In this document: positions 38,016-47,662 of the stretch, piece by piece
How positions within the stretch are numbered: the stretch's first letter is position 1
Layout of the letters: the number at the start of each line of letters is the position of its first letter
Source: CAWHJN01 sp963829705
GTDB lineage: Bacteria > Bacteroidota > Rhodothermia > Rhodothermales > BA12
Direction: 5' to 3'
Assembly (NCBI GenBank): GCA_963829705.1
Contig: CAWHJN010000004.1
Location: 248,001-312,000 of the forward strand
DNA length: 64,000 nucleotides
Notes under the pieces: generated by a model
What the model was told of the DNA's origin: nothing
Database searches by the model: none
What the model saw: only the letters and a program-made list of their open reading frames with translations
Program-made: the position numbers and the translations under genes

Positions 38016-39227
38016 TCACCGCATCCCATCGCGCGCGTCCACGTGCCATTCTTCGAGCACCTCGTCGCCATCGACGAGAAACAGGCGTTCCTGCGTGGCT
38101 ACGCACGTGCACGCGTGGTTGGGCACGACACGCAGGCGATCACCGACGTCGAGCGTAGAGGCGCCGGGCACGACACACCAGGCGTGCTCTTCGGAGAGCG
38201 CCACGATCTGCAGATGCGGCATGACGCGCATGGCGCGGGCGTTGTAGAGCGGCACGCCGTGGCCCACGAGGCCGTAGCCGGTGTCGGAGGTGAGCGTCTT
38301 TTTGCCCGCGTCGAGGAAAAGGCGCTCCACCCCGTCGTGGCGTTTTTTGGAGACCACCGTCGCCAGCACCGTCAGCGCGCAGTCTTGCAGCGTGCAGGTG
38401 CCCAGCGACACCTGCATGGCGTCGTAGAAGACGTAGTTGCCGGGGCGGATTTCGGTAATGCGGAAGCCGCCTTCCGTCTGGTTTTCGAAGTGCCGCATGG
38501 AAGGCGTCGAGCCGACGCTCAGTTCGAAGTCGCCGGGCGTGGCGAGGCCCGCGTCGCCGAGTTTGACGGCGAGCGCGAGCAGGCGGTCGCGGCCTTCGGC
38601 CATGGCGCGGTGGAGGGCATCGTCGCGCGTTTCGCCTTCGCGCGGCCCCGCGTAGCTCTGCCCCTCGTGCGTCAGCAGGCCTACGACGCGCAGGCCGGGC
38701 ATTGCGCTGACCTCGCGCACGAGCGCGACGGCATCGGGGTCGTCCCAGCGGACGCCGCAGCGACCGTAGCCGGTGTCTACCTCGATCAGGACTTCGGCCT
38801 CGCGGTCGGCGTCGGCGTAGACGCGCGCGGCGGCGCGCGCGCCCTCGGCGGTGTCCACGCAGAACGAGATGCGCGCCCTGTCCATCAGCCCGAGAAGCTG
38901 CCGGTGCCGCGCCTCGCCCACGACGGTGTACGCCAGCCGGACATCGTCGAATCCGGCATCGACGAACACGGCGGCCTCGGAGGGTTTGGCGACGGCGAGG
39001 CCCTGCGCGCCGCGTTCGCGTTGCAACCGCGCCAGCGCGACGGATTTGTGCGTTTTCACGTGCGGGCGCAACGCGACGGCGTTGGTGGCGGCGCGGGCCT
39101 GCATCCGGTCGAGGTTGAAGAGCAGGCGGCCCTTCTCGATGAGAAGCGCGGGGGTAGGGAGGTCGTCGAGGAGCACGGGCGGATGGGTTTCGGGCAAGAT
39201 AGCGCTGCCTCTGCGTGGGGGCGGCAT
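38016..39227 (-). CDS. D-threonine aldolase / D-serine dehydratase-like PLP enzyme
   Basis: About 403 residues of the fold-III (alanine-racemase-barrel) PLP family. The PLP lysine lies in RPHVKTHKSV. Barrel motifs include EVDTGYGRCGV, LLTHEGQSY and SVGSTPSMRHF. The C-terminal D-serine dehydratase-like domain has the metal ligands in VVPNHACTCVA. Such enzymes cleave D-threonine-type beta-hydroxy amino acids or dehydrate D-serine, with a divalent metal. The start is uncertain: ATG 39227 gives a 10-residue extension, while TTG 39197 would start closer to the conserved ETHPPVLLDDLPTPALLI. It is divergent from the next gene. Confidence 0.85.
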   Translation of the reverse strand: MPPPRRGSAILPETHPPVLLDDLPTPALLIEKGRLLFNLDRMQARAATNAVALRPHVKTHKSVALARLQRERGAQGLAVAKPSEAAVFVDAGFDDVRLAYTVVGEARHRQLLGLMDRARISFCVDTAEGARAAARVYADADREAEVLIEVDTGYGRCGVRWDDPDAVALVREVSAMPGLRVVGLLTHEGQSYAGPREGETRDDALHRAMAEGRDRLLALAVKLGDAGLATPGDFELSVGSTPSMRHFENQTEGGFRITEIRPGNYVFYDAMQVSLGTCTLQDCALTVLATVVSKKRHDGVERLFLDAGKKTLTSDTGYGLVGHGVPLYNARAMRVMPHLQIVALSEEHAWCVVPGASTLDVGDRLRVVPNHACTCVATQERLFLVDGDEVLEEWHVDARDGMR

Positions 39228-39310
39228 CGGTGGCGCGTCGCGTCGCGGGTGGCGCAACGTCCCCGCTGCGCCGAGCGTACCTTTGGCTCGTTCCACTTTT
39301 TCGCAGGCCG

Positions 39311-40099
39311 ATGTTCAACGAGAAACAGGTCGGTGCCCTTTTGCGCCGCGCTGCCGAACTCCAGGCGGGCACACCCAGCGACGAGGCGGGCCTGACGCTC
39401 GACGAGGTGCAAACGGCGGCGGCCGAGGCAGGCATCGACCCGCGCTTCGTGGCGCAGGCGGCGGCCGAGCTTCGCGTGCGTCCTGTCACGACGCCGCAGG
39501 AGGGCTTCGCCTTCTGGGGGGCGCCGGTGCATCTGTCCGAGGAGCGCGTGCTCGCACATCCGCTTGACGAGGACGAGTGGGGGGCCGTCGTGCGCGAGGC
39601 GCAGCGCATCTACGGGCAGGTGGGTGAGCTGCGGTCGGTCGGCACGACGCGCACGTGGTCGTACGGCAACAAGTCGACGACGGTGATGGGCCTCTCGGTC
39701 ACCACGCGGCGCGGGCAGACGATTGTGTCGGCGCACCGAAACCTGACGCAGGAGATCGCCGGGACGTTTGCCGGGGGCGGCCCCACGCCTATCGTGTTCT
39801 CGATGCTGCTGGCCTTCGAGGGCCTCGCGTTTCTGCCCGTCGGGCTGCGCGTGGCGGTGGCGATGACGCTGGTGCTGGCGATCTACCTGGCCCTGCGTGG
39901 GATCGTCTACACCGTCGGGCGCGTGCAGCGGCGCAAGATGGCCGGGCTGCTCGATGCCGTCGAGCAGGTAGCCGGAGAAACCGAGGCTCTGTCAGAGGCG
40001 CACGCCGAAGCCGCGTCGCGCCCCGCTCTCGACCTCGGGCCACTCGGCGACGAGCCGCGCGAACACGCCCCTGTCGCCACGCGCCACCGCACCCGATAA
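39311..40099 (+). CDS. Two-TM membrane protein, first of a paralogous pair
   Basis: A 262-residue protein. The N-terminal ~50 residues are a helical module (LTLDEVQTAAAEAGIDPRFV) and the middle is a beta-rich domain (LRSVGTTRTWSYGNKSTTVM). Two adjacent membrane spans follow near residues 160-210 (MLLAFEGLAFLPVGLRVAVA, MTLVLAIYLALRGIVYTVG) with an acidic/helical tail. The next gene repeats this layout. This N-terminal module recurs in Bacteroidota proteins of unknown role; no function is assigned. ATG 39311 was chosen as the first in-frame Met after the divergent gap. Confidence 0.75.
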   Translation: MFNEKQVGALLRRAAELQAGTPSDEAGLTLDEVQTAAAEAGIDPRFVAQAAAELRVRPVTTPQEGFAFWGAPVHLSEERVLAHPLDEDEWGAVVREAQRIYGQVGELRSVGTTRTWSYGNKSTTVMGLSVTTRRGQTIVSAHRNLTQEIAGTFAGGGPTPIVFSMLLAFEGLAFLPVGLRVAVAMTLVLAIYLALRGIVYTVGRVQRRKMAGLLDAVEQVAGETEALSEAHAEAASRPALDLGPLGDEPREHAPVATRHRTR

Positions 40100-40105
40100 G
40101 CACCC

Positions 40106-40910
40106 ATGCGCATCTACAACGAGCAGGAAACGCAGGAACTCATCCGGCAGGCCGCCGCGCTACAGGCCGCCAAGCGGGACTTCACGACGGGCCTGACGCT
40201 CGACGAGATTCGCCGCGTTGCCGCTGAGGCAGGCATCGATCCGCAGTTCATCGAGCAGGCCGCCGCGGGCGACGCCGCTGCCCGTGCCGGTGCAAACAAA
40301 GGCCGGGCTCTGGGGCGGCGCGTACCGCCTCGAACGCGAGCGCCTCATCGACCACGAGGTCGATGGCGAGGAGTGGAGCGAGATGGTCGACGAAATCCGG
40401 CGGGCGTACGGGCAGCCGGGCGAGGTCAAAGAGGTCGGGCGTGGCTTCGAGTGGCAGTACGGGTATCCGCAGTACGGCTCGGCGTATGTCTACGGACACG
40501 TCTCTGTGGCCCCGCGCCGGGGCCGGACGCGCATCCGCGCCACGCGGCGGCTGTCCAACCAGACGCTCGTGTTTCTGCTGCCGTTCTTCCCCGCGCTGTT
40601 GGCCGTCCTTTTGGGCATCGGGGCCATCGCGGGCAAGACGATCTTCTGGGTGCCGATCCTCCTCGCGCTCGTCACCGCCGCCTCGTTTATGTGGGCGCGG
40701 TCGCTGTTCGGGTCGATGTCGCGCAAGGCCGAAGCCGATCTGGACGAGATGATGGCGCGCCTCGAAACCATCGCGGGTGAGAGCGAGCAGTACGCCGAGG
40801 AGGAAACGGCGGCGATGGAGAACGAAGGGGGCCGCCTCGATGCGGGCCTGCTCGACGACAACGCGCCCACATCGGCATCGTCCAACCGCACTCGGCGGCG
40901 CACGCGCTGA
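40106..40910 (+). CDS. Two-TM membrane protein, second of a paralogous pair, frameshifted
   Basis: It begins 6 nt after the first paralogue's stop with MRIYNEQETQELIRQAAALQ and the same module (LTLDEIRRVAAEAGIDPQFI). Then one extra base between about 40262 and 40280 shifts the frame; it resumes as TPLPVPVQTKAGLWGGAYRL, with GRGFEWQYGYPQYGSAYVYG and two spans (LVFLLPFFPALLAVLLGIGA, FWVPILLALVTAASFMWA). The full protein is about 267 residues. Shared domain order and close spacing indicate tandem duplication and joint transcription. Function unknown. Confidence 0.72.
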
Positions 40911-40946
40911 GGCTCGTTTGCTCGCAAGGACAGGCTGTCTTCGTTT

Positions 40947-43900
40947 CTACAACGTCAGCCGCAGCCCCAGCCGGATTTCCCGTGGCAACCCGTAGTTCTC
41001 GGGCGCTTGCAGGCGCGCCTGGTAGTAAAACCGCTCGATGCTCCCCGGCGGGAAAATCTGCGCGGCATCCTGCGTGCCGAGGTAGCCGTCGTCGTCGGGG
41101 TCGCCGGTGAAGCCGTAGACGCGCCGCACGTTGGCGCGGTCGAGGAGGTTGCGGACCTGCGCGAAGAGCGTTAGCGTGCGCCCGCGCACGGGCACGTCGC
41201 GCTGGGCCTGGAGGTGGAGGAGGACGCTCCACGGCTGCGTGCGTGTGCCGCGCGTGCCCACGGGGCGAAGAGACAGATCGGTGAGCGACACCGGCGCTTG
41301 GAGCGCGAAGTAGGCGTCGCCGCTGTGCGCCTCGCCCGCCAGCACGAGGCGCGTGTGCGCGAACGGCGCGAACCCGCCGAGGCGCGGCCCGGCATCGTCG
41401 CCCGTCTGGTAGTCGAGCACGCCGGTGAGCGTGTGGCGCGTTTCGTCGAGCAGATCCTGACCGGAAAACCGGGTGCCGCTGGGGTCCCAGAAAAAACCCT
41501 CAGCCGAGCGCGCGCCGAACAGATCGCCGGTGGCCTTCGACAGCGTGTAGGCCGCCTCGATGGCAACCCCGCCTGTACGGTCCATCTGCACGAGGAAGCT
41601 CCCGCTGCGGATGCGCGCCTGCGCTGCGGAAACGAACGTCGTGTAGTTGTTGGGAAACACGTTTTTGCGGGTCACGGGCACGGCGAGGTCGGCGAGGTCG
41701 CGCTGCGCGGCGGAAAGCGTGACGCGCAGCGCATTCTGCCGGATCGTGCCGCCCACGGCGTACGTCGTGGCGACTTCGGGCTTGAGGTCGGCGTTGGGCA
41801 GGAAGCTACTCGTCTCCAGCGCCATGCTGTACTGAGCAACGGTAGCGTTGAGGTACGCCTCGTCCGGCAAATCGGCGGTGCGGCTGTAGGAGAGCCAGAC
41901 GGACGCATCGACGGCGACGGCGAGGTTGAGTGCCACGCGCGGCTGGATCACCGCGCGCGTTTTGGCGTCCCGAAACACGCCTTCGTCGAGCACGCCCCGC
42001 GAAGTCCCCGGCGCCGCCCGCACCCGCCCGCGACCGGCGATGTCGGCGGCAGTGGCAGGCGCTCCCGTCGGGCCGAAAAACGCGCCATCTGGACTGCGGT
42101 AGCCGATCACGTCGTCGCCCGAAAAATAGACGGCGTTGAAAGGGTCAATGCCACGCGGCTGCACCGGCAGGTCGCGGGCGCGCACGATGGGCGCGAGCGC
42201 GTACGGATCGGTGGGCGTCCGCCGGTTGTGGCTGAAGAGGCTGTAACGCAGGCCGAAGTCGGCGGTGAGCGGGCCGAGGTGGAAGCGATCCGCGCCGTAC
42301 ACGTCCGCCCGCGTGATCTCCAGCGGCGCGACGTCCAGGTTGCTCCGGTCGGTGAAGTCCGAGAAGCGCTCGCTGTTGGCGCGGCGCAGGCCGAGGTAGT
42401 CGTAGCCGTAGTACGCCGCGTCCACCTGCCACGGCGCGAGGTCGCGGTACGCCGAGGCCGGGTTCTCGGTGCTCGTGGCGGCACGCGCGATCCGGTACGG
42501 GTCGCCGATCTCGAAGGCGCGGCGGGCGCGCTGCTGCTGCTCGACGCCCAGCAGCACCGTGTGCCCGCGCAACTCGGCCCGTCCTTCGAGCCGCAGGAAG
42601 GTCCCGTCCGTCTCGCGGTGCGCGTAGCCGGTGCCCGCCGCGCCCGGCAGCGCGAAAAGGCCCCACACGCTCGGCGGCAGGAAGCCGTCGAGGAACAGCG
42701 GGGCGAGGCGGCCGTCCGGCTGAACTCTCCCGTACCGTGCCGCGATGGCGTTGGCGGGCGCACTCAGGCTGCCGTAGTCGAACGTCTGCTCGACGCCGTC
42801 GGAAAACGCCGGGTTGTACGTCGTGGCGCGGTCGTGGTAGACGGCGACGGTGCCGCGCACGTCGAACGGGCCGACGGTACGCCCGAGGGTCGTCTGGAAA
42901 AACCGCTGCCGCGCCGTCGTACGTCCGTACGGCCGGGCGTTGAAGAGGGCGTACGCGGCATCGAACAGGTCAGCGGCATCGTACGCGTCGGCGTACGTCA
43001 CGTCGGCGTCGAATCCGCCCAGCGCCAGCCCGGCGCGGCCCAGAAAGCGCCGCTCGTCGGACGATGCCTCCGAACGCTCGCGTGTCGTCGTGAAGTCATT
43101 CGCCGTCAGGCCAAGCGGGGCAAAGCGGAAGGGAAACACGACGTTCGGGTCGAGCACATAGCCTGCTGGAATCGTCAGCCGGGCGCGAAGGTCGTCGAGC
43201 GTGGCAGAGGGAGGCAGGTCTGCGGGGATCGACAGGTAACGCTGGTCGGAGGCGTCACCTTCGCGGTAAACAATTACATCCTGGGGCGAGGCCGCCAGCC
43301 GAGCCTGTACCTCGGGCCGCAAGCGCGTAATCGGTTTTGCAACGGGGTACGGGATCGTCCTGCCGTGCCACCGAGGCGGCTACGAACACGCGGATGCGGT
43401 CGCCGAGCAGCGGCGTTCCCGCCGTCAGCCGGATTTCGCCCAGCCCTGTCGGATCAAAAGGTGCGCCGAGTGCCTCGACGTGCAGCACCCGCTCCGCCGA
43501 TCCGTCGCGCGTGGTGACGTCGAGTGCGGCGTCGCGGCTGCCTGCCAGCGCCGCGGGCGTGAACTCGCCGTAGAGGTCGAGCCGGGCGACGCCGTTCCAC
43601 GGCAGCCGCAAGGGCGCGGGCAGCGGCACGCCGTCGAGAACCGGCGCGATGCGCGTGCCGTGCAGGAACGTCAGCGTGTCCGAGCGCTCGTCGCGTAGCG
43701 CGCCGGGCAGCAGGCCGGAGGCCTCCGCCGTCGTGCGGGCGGGGAGGGCGGTGGCGTCGCGCGTGCGCGGCAGGGCGAAGACGGCGCTGTTGCTCTCGGC
43801 GTCGGGGTCGGTCGAAAAAAGCGCGGTGCGCTCCCAGAAGGGACGGCGGCGCAGCGTGAAATCGACCGTGGCGGTTTCGCCGGGCGCCAGCACACGCCGG

Positions 43901-44151
43901 GCGGTGCCGGTGCGGAAGCCCGCGAAGGCCGCGTGGATCTCCACCTCGCCGGCGGGCACATCGGCCAGCGTGTAGCGCCCGCCCGCGTCGGTGAAGGTCG
44001 CCGCCAGTGTGCCGGGCACGAACACGCTGACGCCTTCCACGGGCCCCTGCTGCGCGGTGGTGACGCGTCCCGTGAGGGTGGCCGTCTGCGCGTGTGCGAA
44101 CGGGGGCGCGAGCAGCAGCGCGAGGAGGAGAAGCGGTCGGGACATCGGCAT
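40947..44151 (-). CDS. TonB-dependent outer-membrane receptor with CarboxypepD_reg-like domain, frameshifted
   Basis: About 1067 residues from ATG 44151 (a second ATG at 44145 is equally good; both precede SRPLLLLALLLAPPFAHAQ). A carboxypeptidase-regulatory-like domain (TGRVTTAQQGPVEGVSVFVP, GGRYTLADVPAGEVEIHAAF) is followed by a plug-like region and a long barrel (YSMALETSSFLPNADLKPEV, LFAQVRNLLDRANVRRVYGF), ending in IRLGLRLTL. One extra base in a C-run near 43349-43353 separates VARQDDPVP from VAKPITRLRPEVQARL. Weak plug signatures suggest an atypical receptor. No partner lipoprotein is adjacent and the substrate is unknown. Confidence 0.82.
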
Positions 44152-44469
44152 GAAAGGCAACGCGCCGCAAAGATCGCGCAGCCCCCGCCCGTTTCCAATG
44201 CACGAACAGATGCCCGCACGTTTCCTGCACGTCCGCATTGGCTGGACGTGTCAGGGCGTGATGCGTGGTTGCGGCGTGCAATGCAGGGCGCGACGATCCT
44301 TCGGCGTTGCTCAGGATGACGTTGCGTACCCACGTCCGAACCCGACCCGAATGCCGTAGGGACCCAAGGCTCTGCGCCGCTACCACCACCGTTGCCTTCG
44401 ATCTTTCCACGGACGCGCCACGGCACGTCCCCCCTTCCGAAGTCCGCCTTCCAAAACCCCACCTTCCCA
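44152..44469. repeat. 318-bp gap holding several repeat types, no gene
   Basis: The gap between the TonB receptor start and the EVE-AAA gene stop holds three recognisable repeats. At 44295-44320 is a GATCCTTCGGCG...AGGATGAC unit, the widespread bacterial intergenic repeat whose other strand reads GTCATCCTGAGC. At 44411-44430 is a 20-nt palindrome GGACGCGCC-AC-GGCACGTCC (one mismatch). At 44432-44469 is a TTCCG pyrimidine block abutting the stop codon of the minus-strand gene. No promoter is convincing. Confidence 0.65.
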
Positions 44470-46125
44470 TCATCCGTCCCAGAACGAGGCGTAGCCTTCG
44501 TCCTGGCCCTGCAGCCACAGCTTGCACAGCCGCGCCGCCGTCAGGCCAAAGCGGGCGGAGGGCAGCACGGTGGGCCGCCCGGCATCGTCCCAGGTGGTGG
44601 CGAGGCGGCGAGCGTCGCGTGCCTGGGACAGCGGCGTGCCACTCGCGGCCCAGCCCAGCAGGTGCAGCAGCGCCCGTTCGAGCACGACGCGGCTGCCCGA
44701 GAGGCGCGGCAGGATTTTGAGCGACAGCGCCACGTCGAGCGGGTCGAGGGGCGTGCCACCGCGCGTGCGGAAGGCGTCGGCGGTTTCGCGCGCGTGGAGC
44801 ACGAACAGCGCCACCTCGTCGCGGGTGCGGTAGGCGATGCCGCCGCCCGCCTTCGCCAGCCCCTCGTGCGCCGCGACGAGCGCGTCGATGGTGCGGCTCA
44901 GGTCGGCCTCCTCGGACTCGTCGAGGGTGCCGAGCGCGGCGAGCGTCCGGGCGCGGGGCTGCCACGCCTCGACGGGCCACCGCGCGCCGACGGCGTCGCG
45001 GGCGGCAGGCTGGGCGCGGAGATCCGCCGTGCTCAGTTCGAGCGTGAAGGCGCGGTCGAGCACCTTGCGGCTGAACGGGTGCGTGCTCTCGTCCACGTTA
45101 ACGGTGCCGACGATACCGAGGTTGGACGGCAGCGCGACGCCTGCCCATGCTTCGTCGCGCACGCCGTCGAGCAGGGGGGGCGTCTGCCCGCGCCCGTCGC
45201 GCTGCTCGATGCGGCTGAGGACTTCGGCGAGGTATTGCTCGACGCGGCTGAGGTTCATCTCGTCGAGCACGAGCAGGTGGTAGCGCTGCGGGTCGTCCAT
45301 CGCCGTGCGGGCGGCGCGGAGCACGCTGCCGGGCCGGAAGCGCCCCTGCAAGTCGGTGTAGCCCAGCGTCTCGGCGCTGTCGGTCCAGTCGGGGCGGACG
45401 GGCACGAGTGTGGCCGTCGCGCCGGTGCCGTCGGCGACGAGTTGCGGCAGGCGGCTCTTGCCCGTGCCGGTGATGCCTGCGAGCAGGGCGAAGCCTTTGG
45501 TTCGCAGCGCCGCGACGAAGGCCGCCACCTGCCACGGCGCGTAGACGAAGCCACGCGCATCGAGGTACGTGAGCAGCGCATCGAGCGCGGCCCCGCGGTC
45601 GAACGTCTCGGGCGCGCGGTACGGCTCGGCGGCCTCGGCCACGAGTGGCGGCGCGGCCGCACGCGAGGCGAGGTACGTCTCGTACGCTTCGATGGCGCGC
45701 TCCGGGGCCGTCACGGCGCGGGCGTGGAGCAGGAACGCCAGCAGCTTCTCGTCCACCCGGGGCAACTCGTGGAGCACCTGCTGGAAAACGCGGCGCACGT
45801 CGGCGTACTCGTCGGCGACGGCGAGCTTGTCCGCGAAGGCGTCGAGCGGCAGGCGCGCCTCGCCGGGCAGCGCGATGAGCGGGCGCACGCGCACGCGGTG
45901 TTCCATCGTTTTGCCGCGCACGAGGGGCGTGTCGTCCTCGAAGGGTGCGCCCGTCACCTCGAACATCCCCGCCAGCACCTGCGCGCCCGTGAGGTAGGCG
46001 AAGATCACGTCGCCCGGCTGCATCGCGTCGAGGCGCGGCTTGCCCACGCGGTGCAGCGCGAAGGTGCGCGTCTGCGCGAAGACCGCGTACGCCTCGGGCG
46101 CGGTTGCCCACAGGTAGGCGCGCAT
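44470..46125 (-). CDS. EVE-domain McrB-like AAA+ protein (solitary)
   Basis: 551 residues. Residues 1-~105 are an EVE/PUA-like modified-base reader (MRAYLWATAPEAYAVF, LDAMQPGDVIFAYLTG, VLAGMFEVTG). A helical linker follows. The AAA+ GTPase domain of the McrB family (COG1401) is at ~190-400: Walker A GITGTGKSRL, Walker B LLVLDEMNLSRVEQYLAEVL and the NxxD-type motif GTVNVDESTHPFSRKVLDRA. In McrBC systems such a protein recognises modified DNA and powers an McrC nuclease, but no mcrC or other nuclease gene lies on either side. Its ATG overlaps the stop of the VOC gene (TGATG). Restriction is therefore uncertain; a stand-alone role is possible. Confidence 0.82.
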   Translation of the reverse strand: MRAYLWATAPEAYAVFAQTRTFALHRVGKPRLDAMQPGDVIFAYLTGAQVLAGMFEVTGAPFEDDTPLVRGKTMEHRVRVRPLIALPGEARLPLDAFADKLAVADEYADVRRVFQQVLHELPRVDEKLLAFLLHARAVTAPERAIEAYETYLASRAAAPPLVAEAAEPYRAPETFDRGAALDALLTYLDARGFVYAPWQVAAFVAALRTKGFALLAGITGTGKSRLPQLVADGTGATATLVPVRPDWTDSAETLGYTDLQGRFRPGSVLRAARTAMDDPQRYHLLVLDEMNLSRVEQYLAEVLSRIEQRDGRGQTPPLLDGVRDEAWAGVALPSNLGIVGTVNVDESTHPFSRKVLDRAFTLELSTADLRAQPAARDAVGARWPVEAWQPRARTLAALGTLDESEEADLSRTIDALVAAHEGLAKAGGGIAYRTRDEVALFVLHARETADAFRTRGGTPLDPLDVALSLKILPRLSGSRVVLERALLHLLGWAASGTPLSQARDARRLATTWDDAGRPTVLPSARFGLTAARLCKLWLQGQDEGYASFWDG

Positions 46126-46499
46126 CAGGAAGCGTCGGGCAGCGAGAAGTGCGGGTTCTCGATGACGCCGAAGACGTTGCCGTCGGGGTCGCGGACAGTC
46201 GCCGTGCGGATGCCGCCGCCCACATCCTGCACAGCGTCGTGGGCGAGGGCGCCCCGTTCAATCAGCCGGTCGAAGGCGGATTGCGCGTCATCCACGCCCC
46301 AGTACACCGTCGTGCCTCCTGCGCCGGGCTGCGCGTTGGTTTCGGCAGGAAGGAGGCCCAACTCGTAGCCGCCGACGTTGAAGCCGACGTAGTATTCCTC
46401 GTCGAAATACGGGCCGAAGCCGAGCACGTCGGTGTACCACGCTTTTGCGCGGGCGAGATCGGTGGTGGCGTAGATGGCGGTGCGGAGGCCGTGGAGCAT
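46125..46499 (-). CDS. VOC (glyoxalase/bleomycin-resistance fold) protein
   Basis: A 124-residue single VOC module of two beta-alpha-beta-beta-beta repeats: LRTAIYATTDLARAKAWYTD, YYVGFNVGGYELGLLP and DGNVFGVIENPHF. VOC proteins include metal-dependent lyases, dioxygenases and resistance proteins; the residues seen do not decide. It is translationally coupled to the EVE-AAA gene (stop and start share a base). That may be chance packing, since no defence role for VOC proteins is established. Confidence 0.85.
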   Translation of the reverse strand: MLHGLRTAIYATTDLARAKAWYTDVLGFGPYFDEEYYVGFNVGGYELGLLPAETNAQPGAGGTTVYWGVDDAQSAFDRLIERGALAHDAVQDVGGGIRTATVRDPDGNVFGVIENPHFSLPDAS

Positions 46500-46601
46500 G
46501 GCGGTGAAAGTTGAGGCATCAGGCGTTAGGCTACAACAGGCCCAGACCAGGTGCAAGCGTCGGTGACCTCTGTGTCAAGCCGCACCTTCCGCGTTGCGTT
46601 C

Positions 46602-46729
46602 CGCCGCCGTGGCGGCGTTACTTGAAGGTCGGCGGTAGGGCATGGCGTTTGCGCACAGGCGCAGCACGCTGTGCCCTTGCGAGGGCTACCTCCTGCGTTC
46701 CGACTTCCGAAATCCGACTTTCCACTTTC
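46602..46729 (+). repeat. Composite intergenic element upstream of the epimerase gene
   Basis: Two palindromes, CGCCGCC-GT-GGCGGCG (46602-46617) and GCGCAGC-AC-GCTGTGC (46659-46674, one G:T), precede a block of TTCCGACTTCCGAAATCCG units (46697-46729) that ends at ATG 46730. The second palindrome has the same core as those at 4137 and 31537. Confidence 0.75.
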
Positions 46730-47662
46730 ATGAAAATCCTCGTCACCGGCGGCGCCGGTTTCATCGGCTCCCACGTCACCGACGCGCTCGTCAACGCGGG
46801 CCACGACGTCCACGTACTCGACGACCTGTCGTCGGGCAAGCGCGAAAACGTCAACGAGAAGGCCACGCTGCACGTGCTCGACATCCGCGACGCGAAGGTC
46901 GTGGAGTTGTTCGAGCAGGAGCGCTTCGAGGTGCTCGTCCACCACGCCGCGCAGATGGACGTGCGCCGCAGCGTCGCCGACCCGCGCTTCGACGCCTCCG
47001 TCAACGTCGACGGCTTTCTCAACCTCATGGAAGCGGGCCGCCAGAACGGGCTCCGGAAGGTCGTCTTCGCCTCGACGGGCGGCGCCATCTACGGCGAGCC
47101 GGATTACGTGCCGCAGGACGAGAAGCACGCCCTCCAGCCGCTCTCGCCCTACGGCATCACCAAGCTCGTCACCGAGAAGTACCTCTTTTTCTACCAGCAG
47201 ACGTACGGCATCGAGTACGTGGTGCTGCGCTACGGCAACATCTACGGGCCGCGCCAGAACCCGCACGGCGAGGCGGGCGTGGTCGCCATCTTCAGCGAGA
47301 AGATGCTCAAGGGCGAAGACGTGTTCGTCAACGGCGATGGCCTCCAGACGCGCGATTACGCCTTCGTGGGCGACGTCGTGCGCGCCAACCTGGCCGCGCT
47401 CGCGCACGAGGCGTCAGGGATTTTCAACGTCGGCACGGGCGTCGAGACGGACGTGGTGACGCTGTTTCGCACCATCCGCACGCACACGGGCGCGGACATT
47501 GAGGAGCAGCACGTGCCCGCCAAGCCCGGCGAGCAGCGCCGCAGCGTGCTCTCGTTCGAGAAGACGAAGAACACGCTCGGCTGGACGCCCGAGGTCAACG
47601 TCGAAGAAGGCCTGCGCCGCACGGTGGAGTGGTTCAAGGACAAACTCAGGCGCGAGGCGTGA
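46730..47662 (+). CDS. NAD-dependent nucleotide-sugar epimerase (GalE-like, extended SDR)
   Basis: A 310-residue extended short-chain dehydrogenase. It has the NAD loop TGGAGFIGSH at residues 7-16, the catalytic pattern PLSPYGITK (YxxxK), and GNIYGPRQNPHGEAGVVAIF, VNGDGLQTRDYAFVGDVV and GIFNVGTGVETDV. These fit UDP-glucose 4-epimerase or a related UDP-hexose(Nac) 4-epimerase for surface polysaccharide precursors. The substrate is not fixed by sequence. The last 17 bases overlap the 3' end of the convergent gene. ATG 46730 is directly preceded by the repeat leader. Confidence 0.9.
   Translation: MKILVTGGAGFIGSHVTDALVNAGHDVHVLDDLSSGKRENVNEKATLHVLDIRDAKVVELFEQERFEVLVHHAAQMDVRRSVADPRFDASVNVDGFLNLMEAGRQNGLRKVVFASTGGAIYGEPDYVPQDEKHALQPLSPYGITKLVTEKYLFFYQQTYGIEYVVLRYGNIYGPRQNPHGEAGVVAIFSEKMLKGEDVFVNGDGLQTRDYAFVGDVVRANLAALAHEASGIFNVGTGVETDVVTLFRTIRTHTGADIEEQHVPAKPGEQRRSVLSFEKTKNTLGWTPEVNVEEGLRRTVEWFKDKLRREA

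Noticed and set aside
44152..47662. Searched around the EVE-McrB gene for McrC, a PD-(D/E)XK nuclease or other defence genes
   Set aside because: Neighbours are a TonB receptor, a VOC protein and an epimerase; no nuclease motif was seen, so no complete restriction system is claimed.
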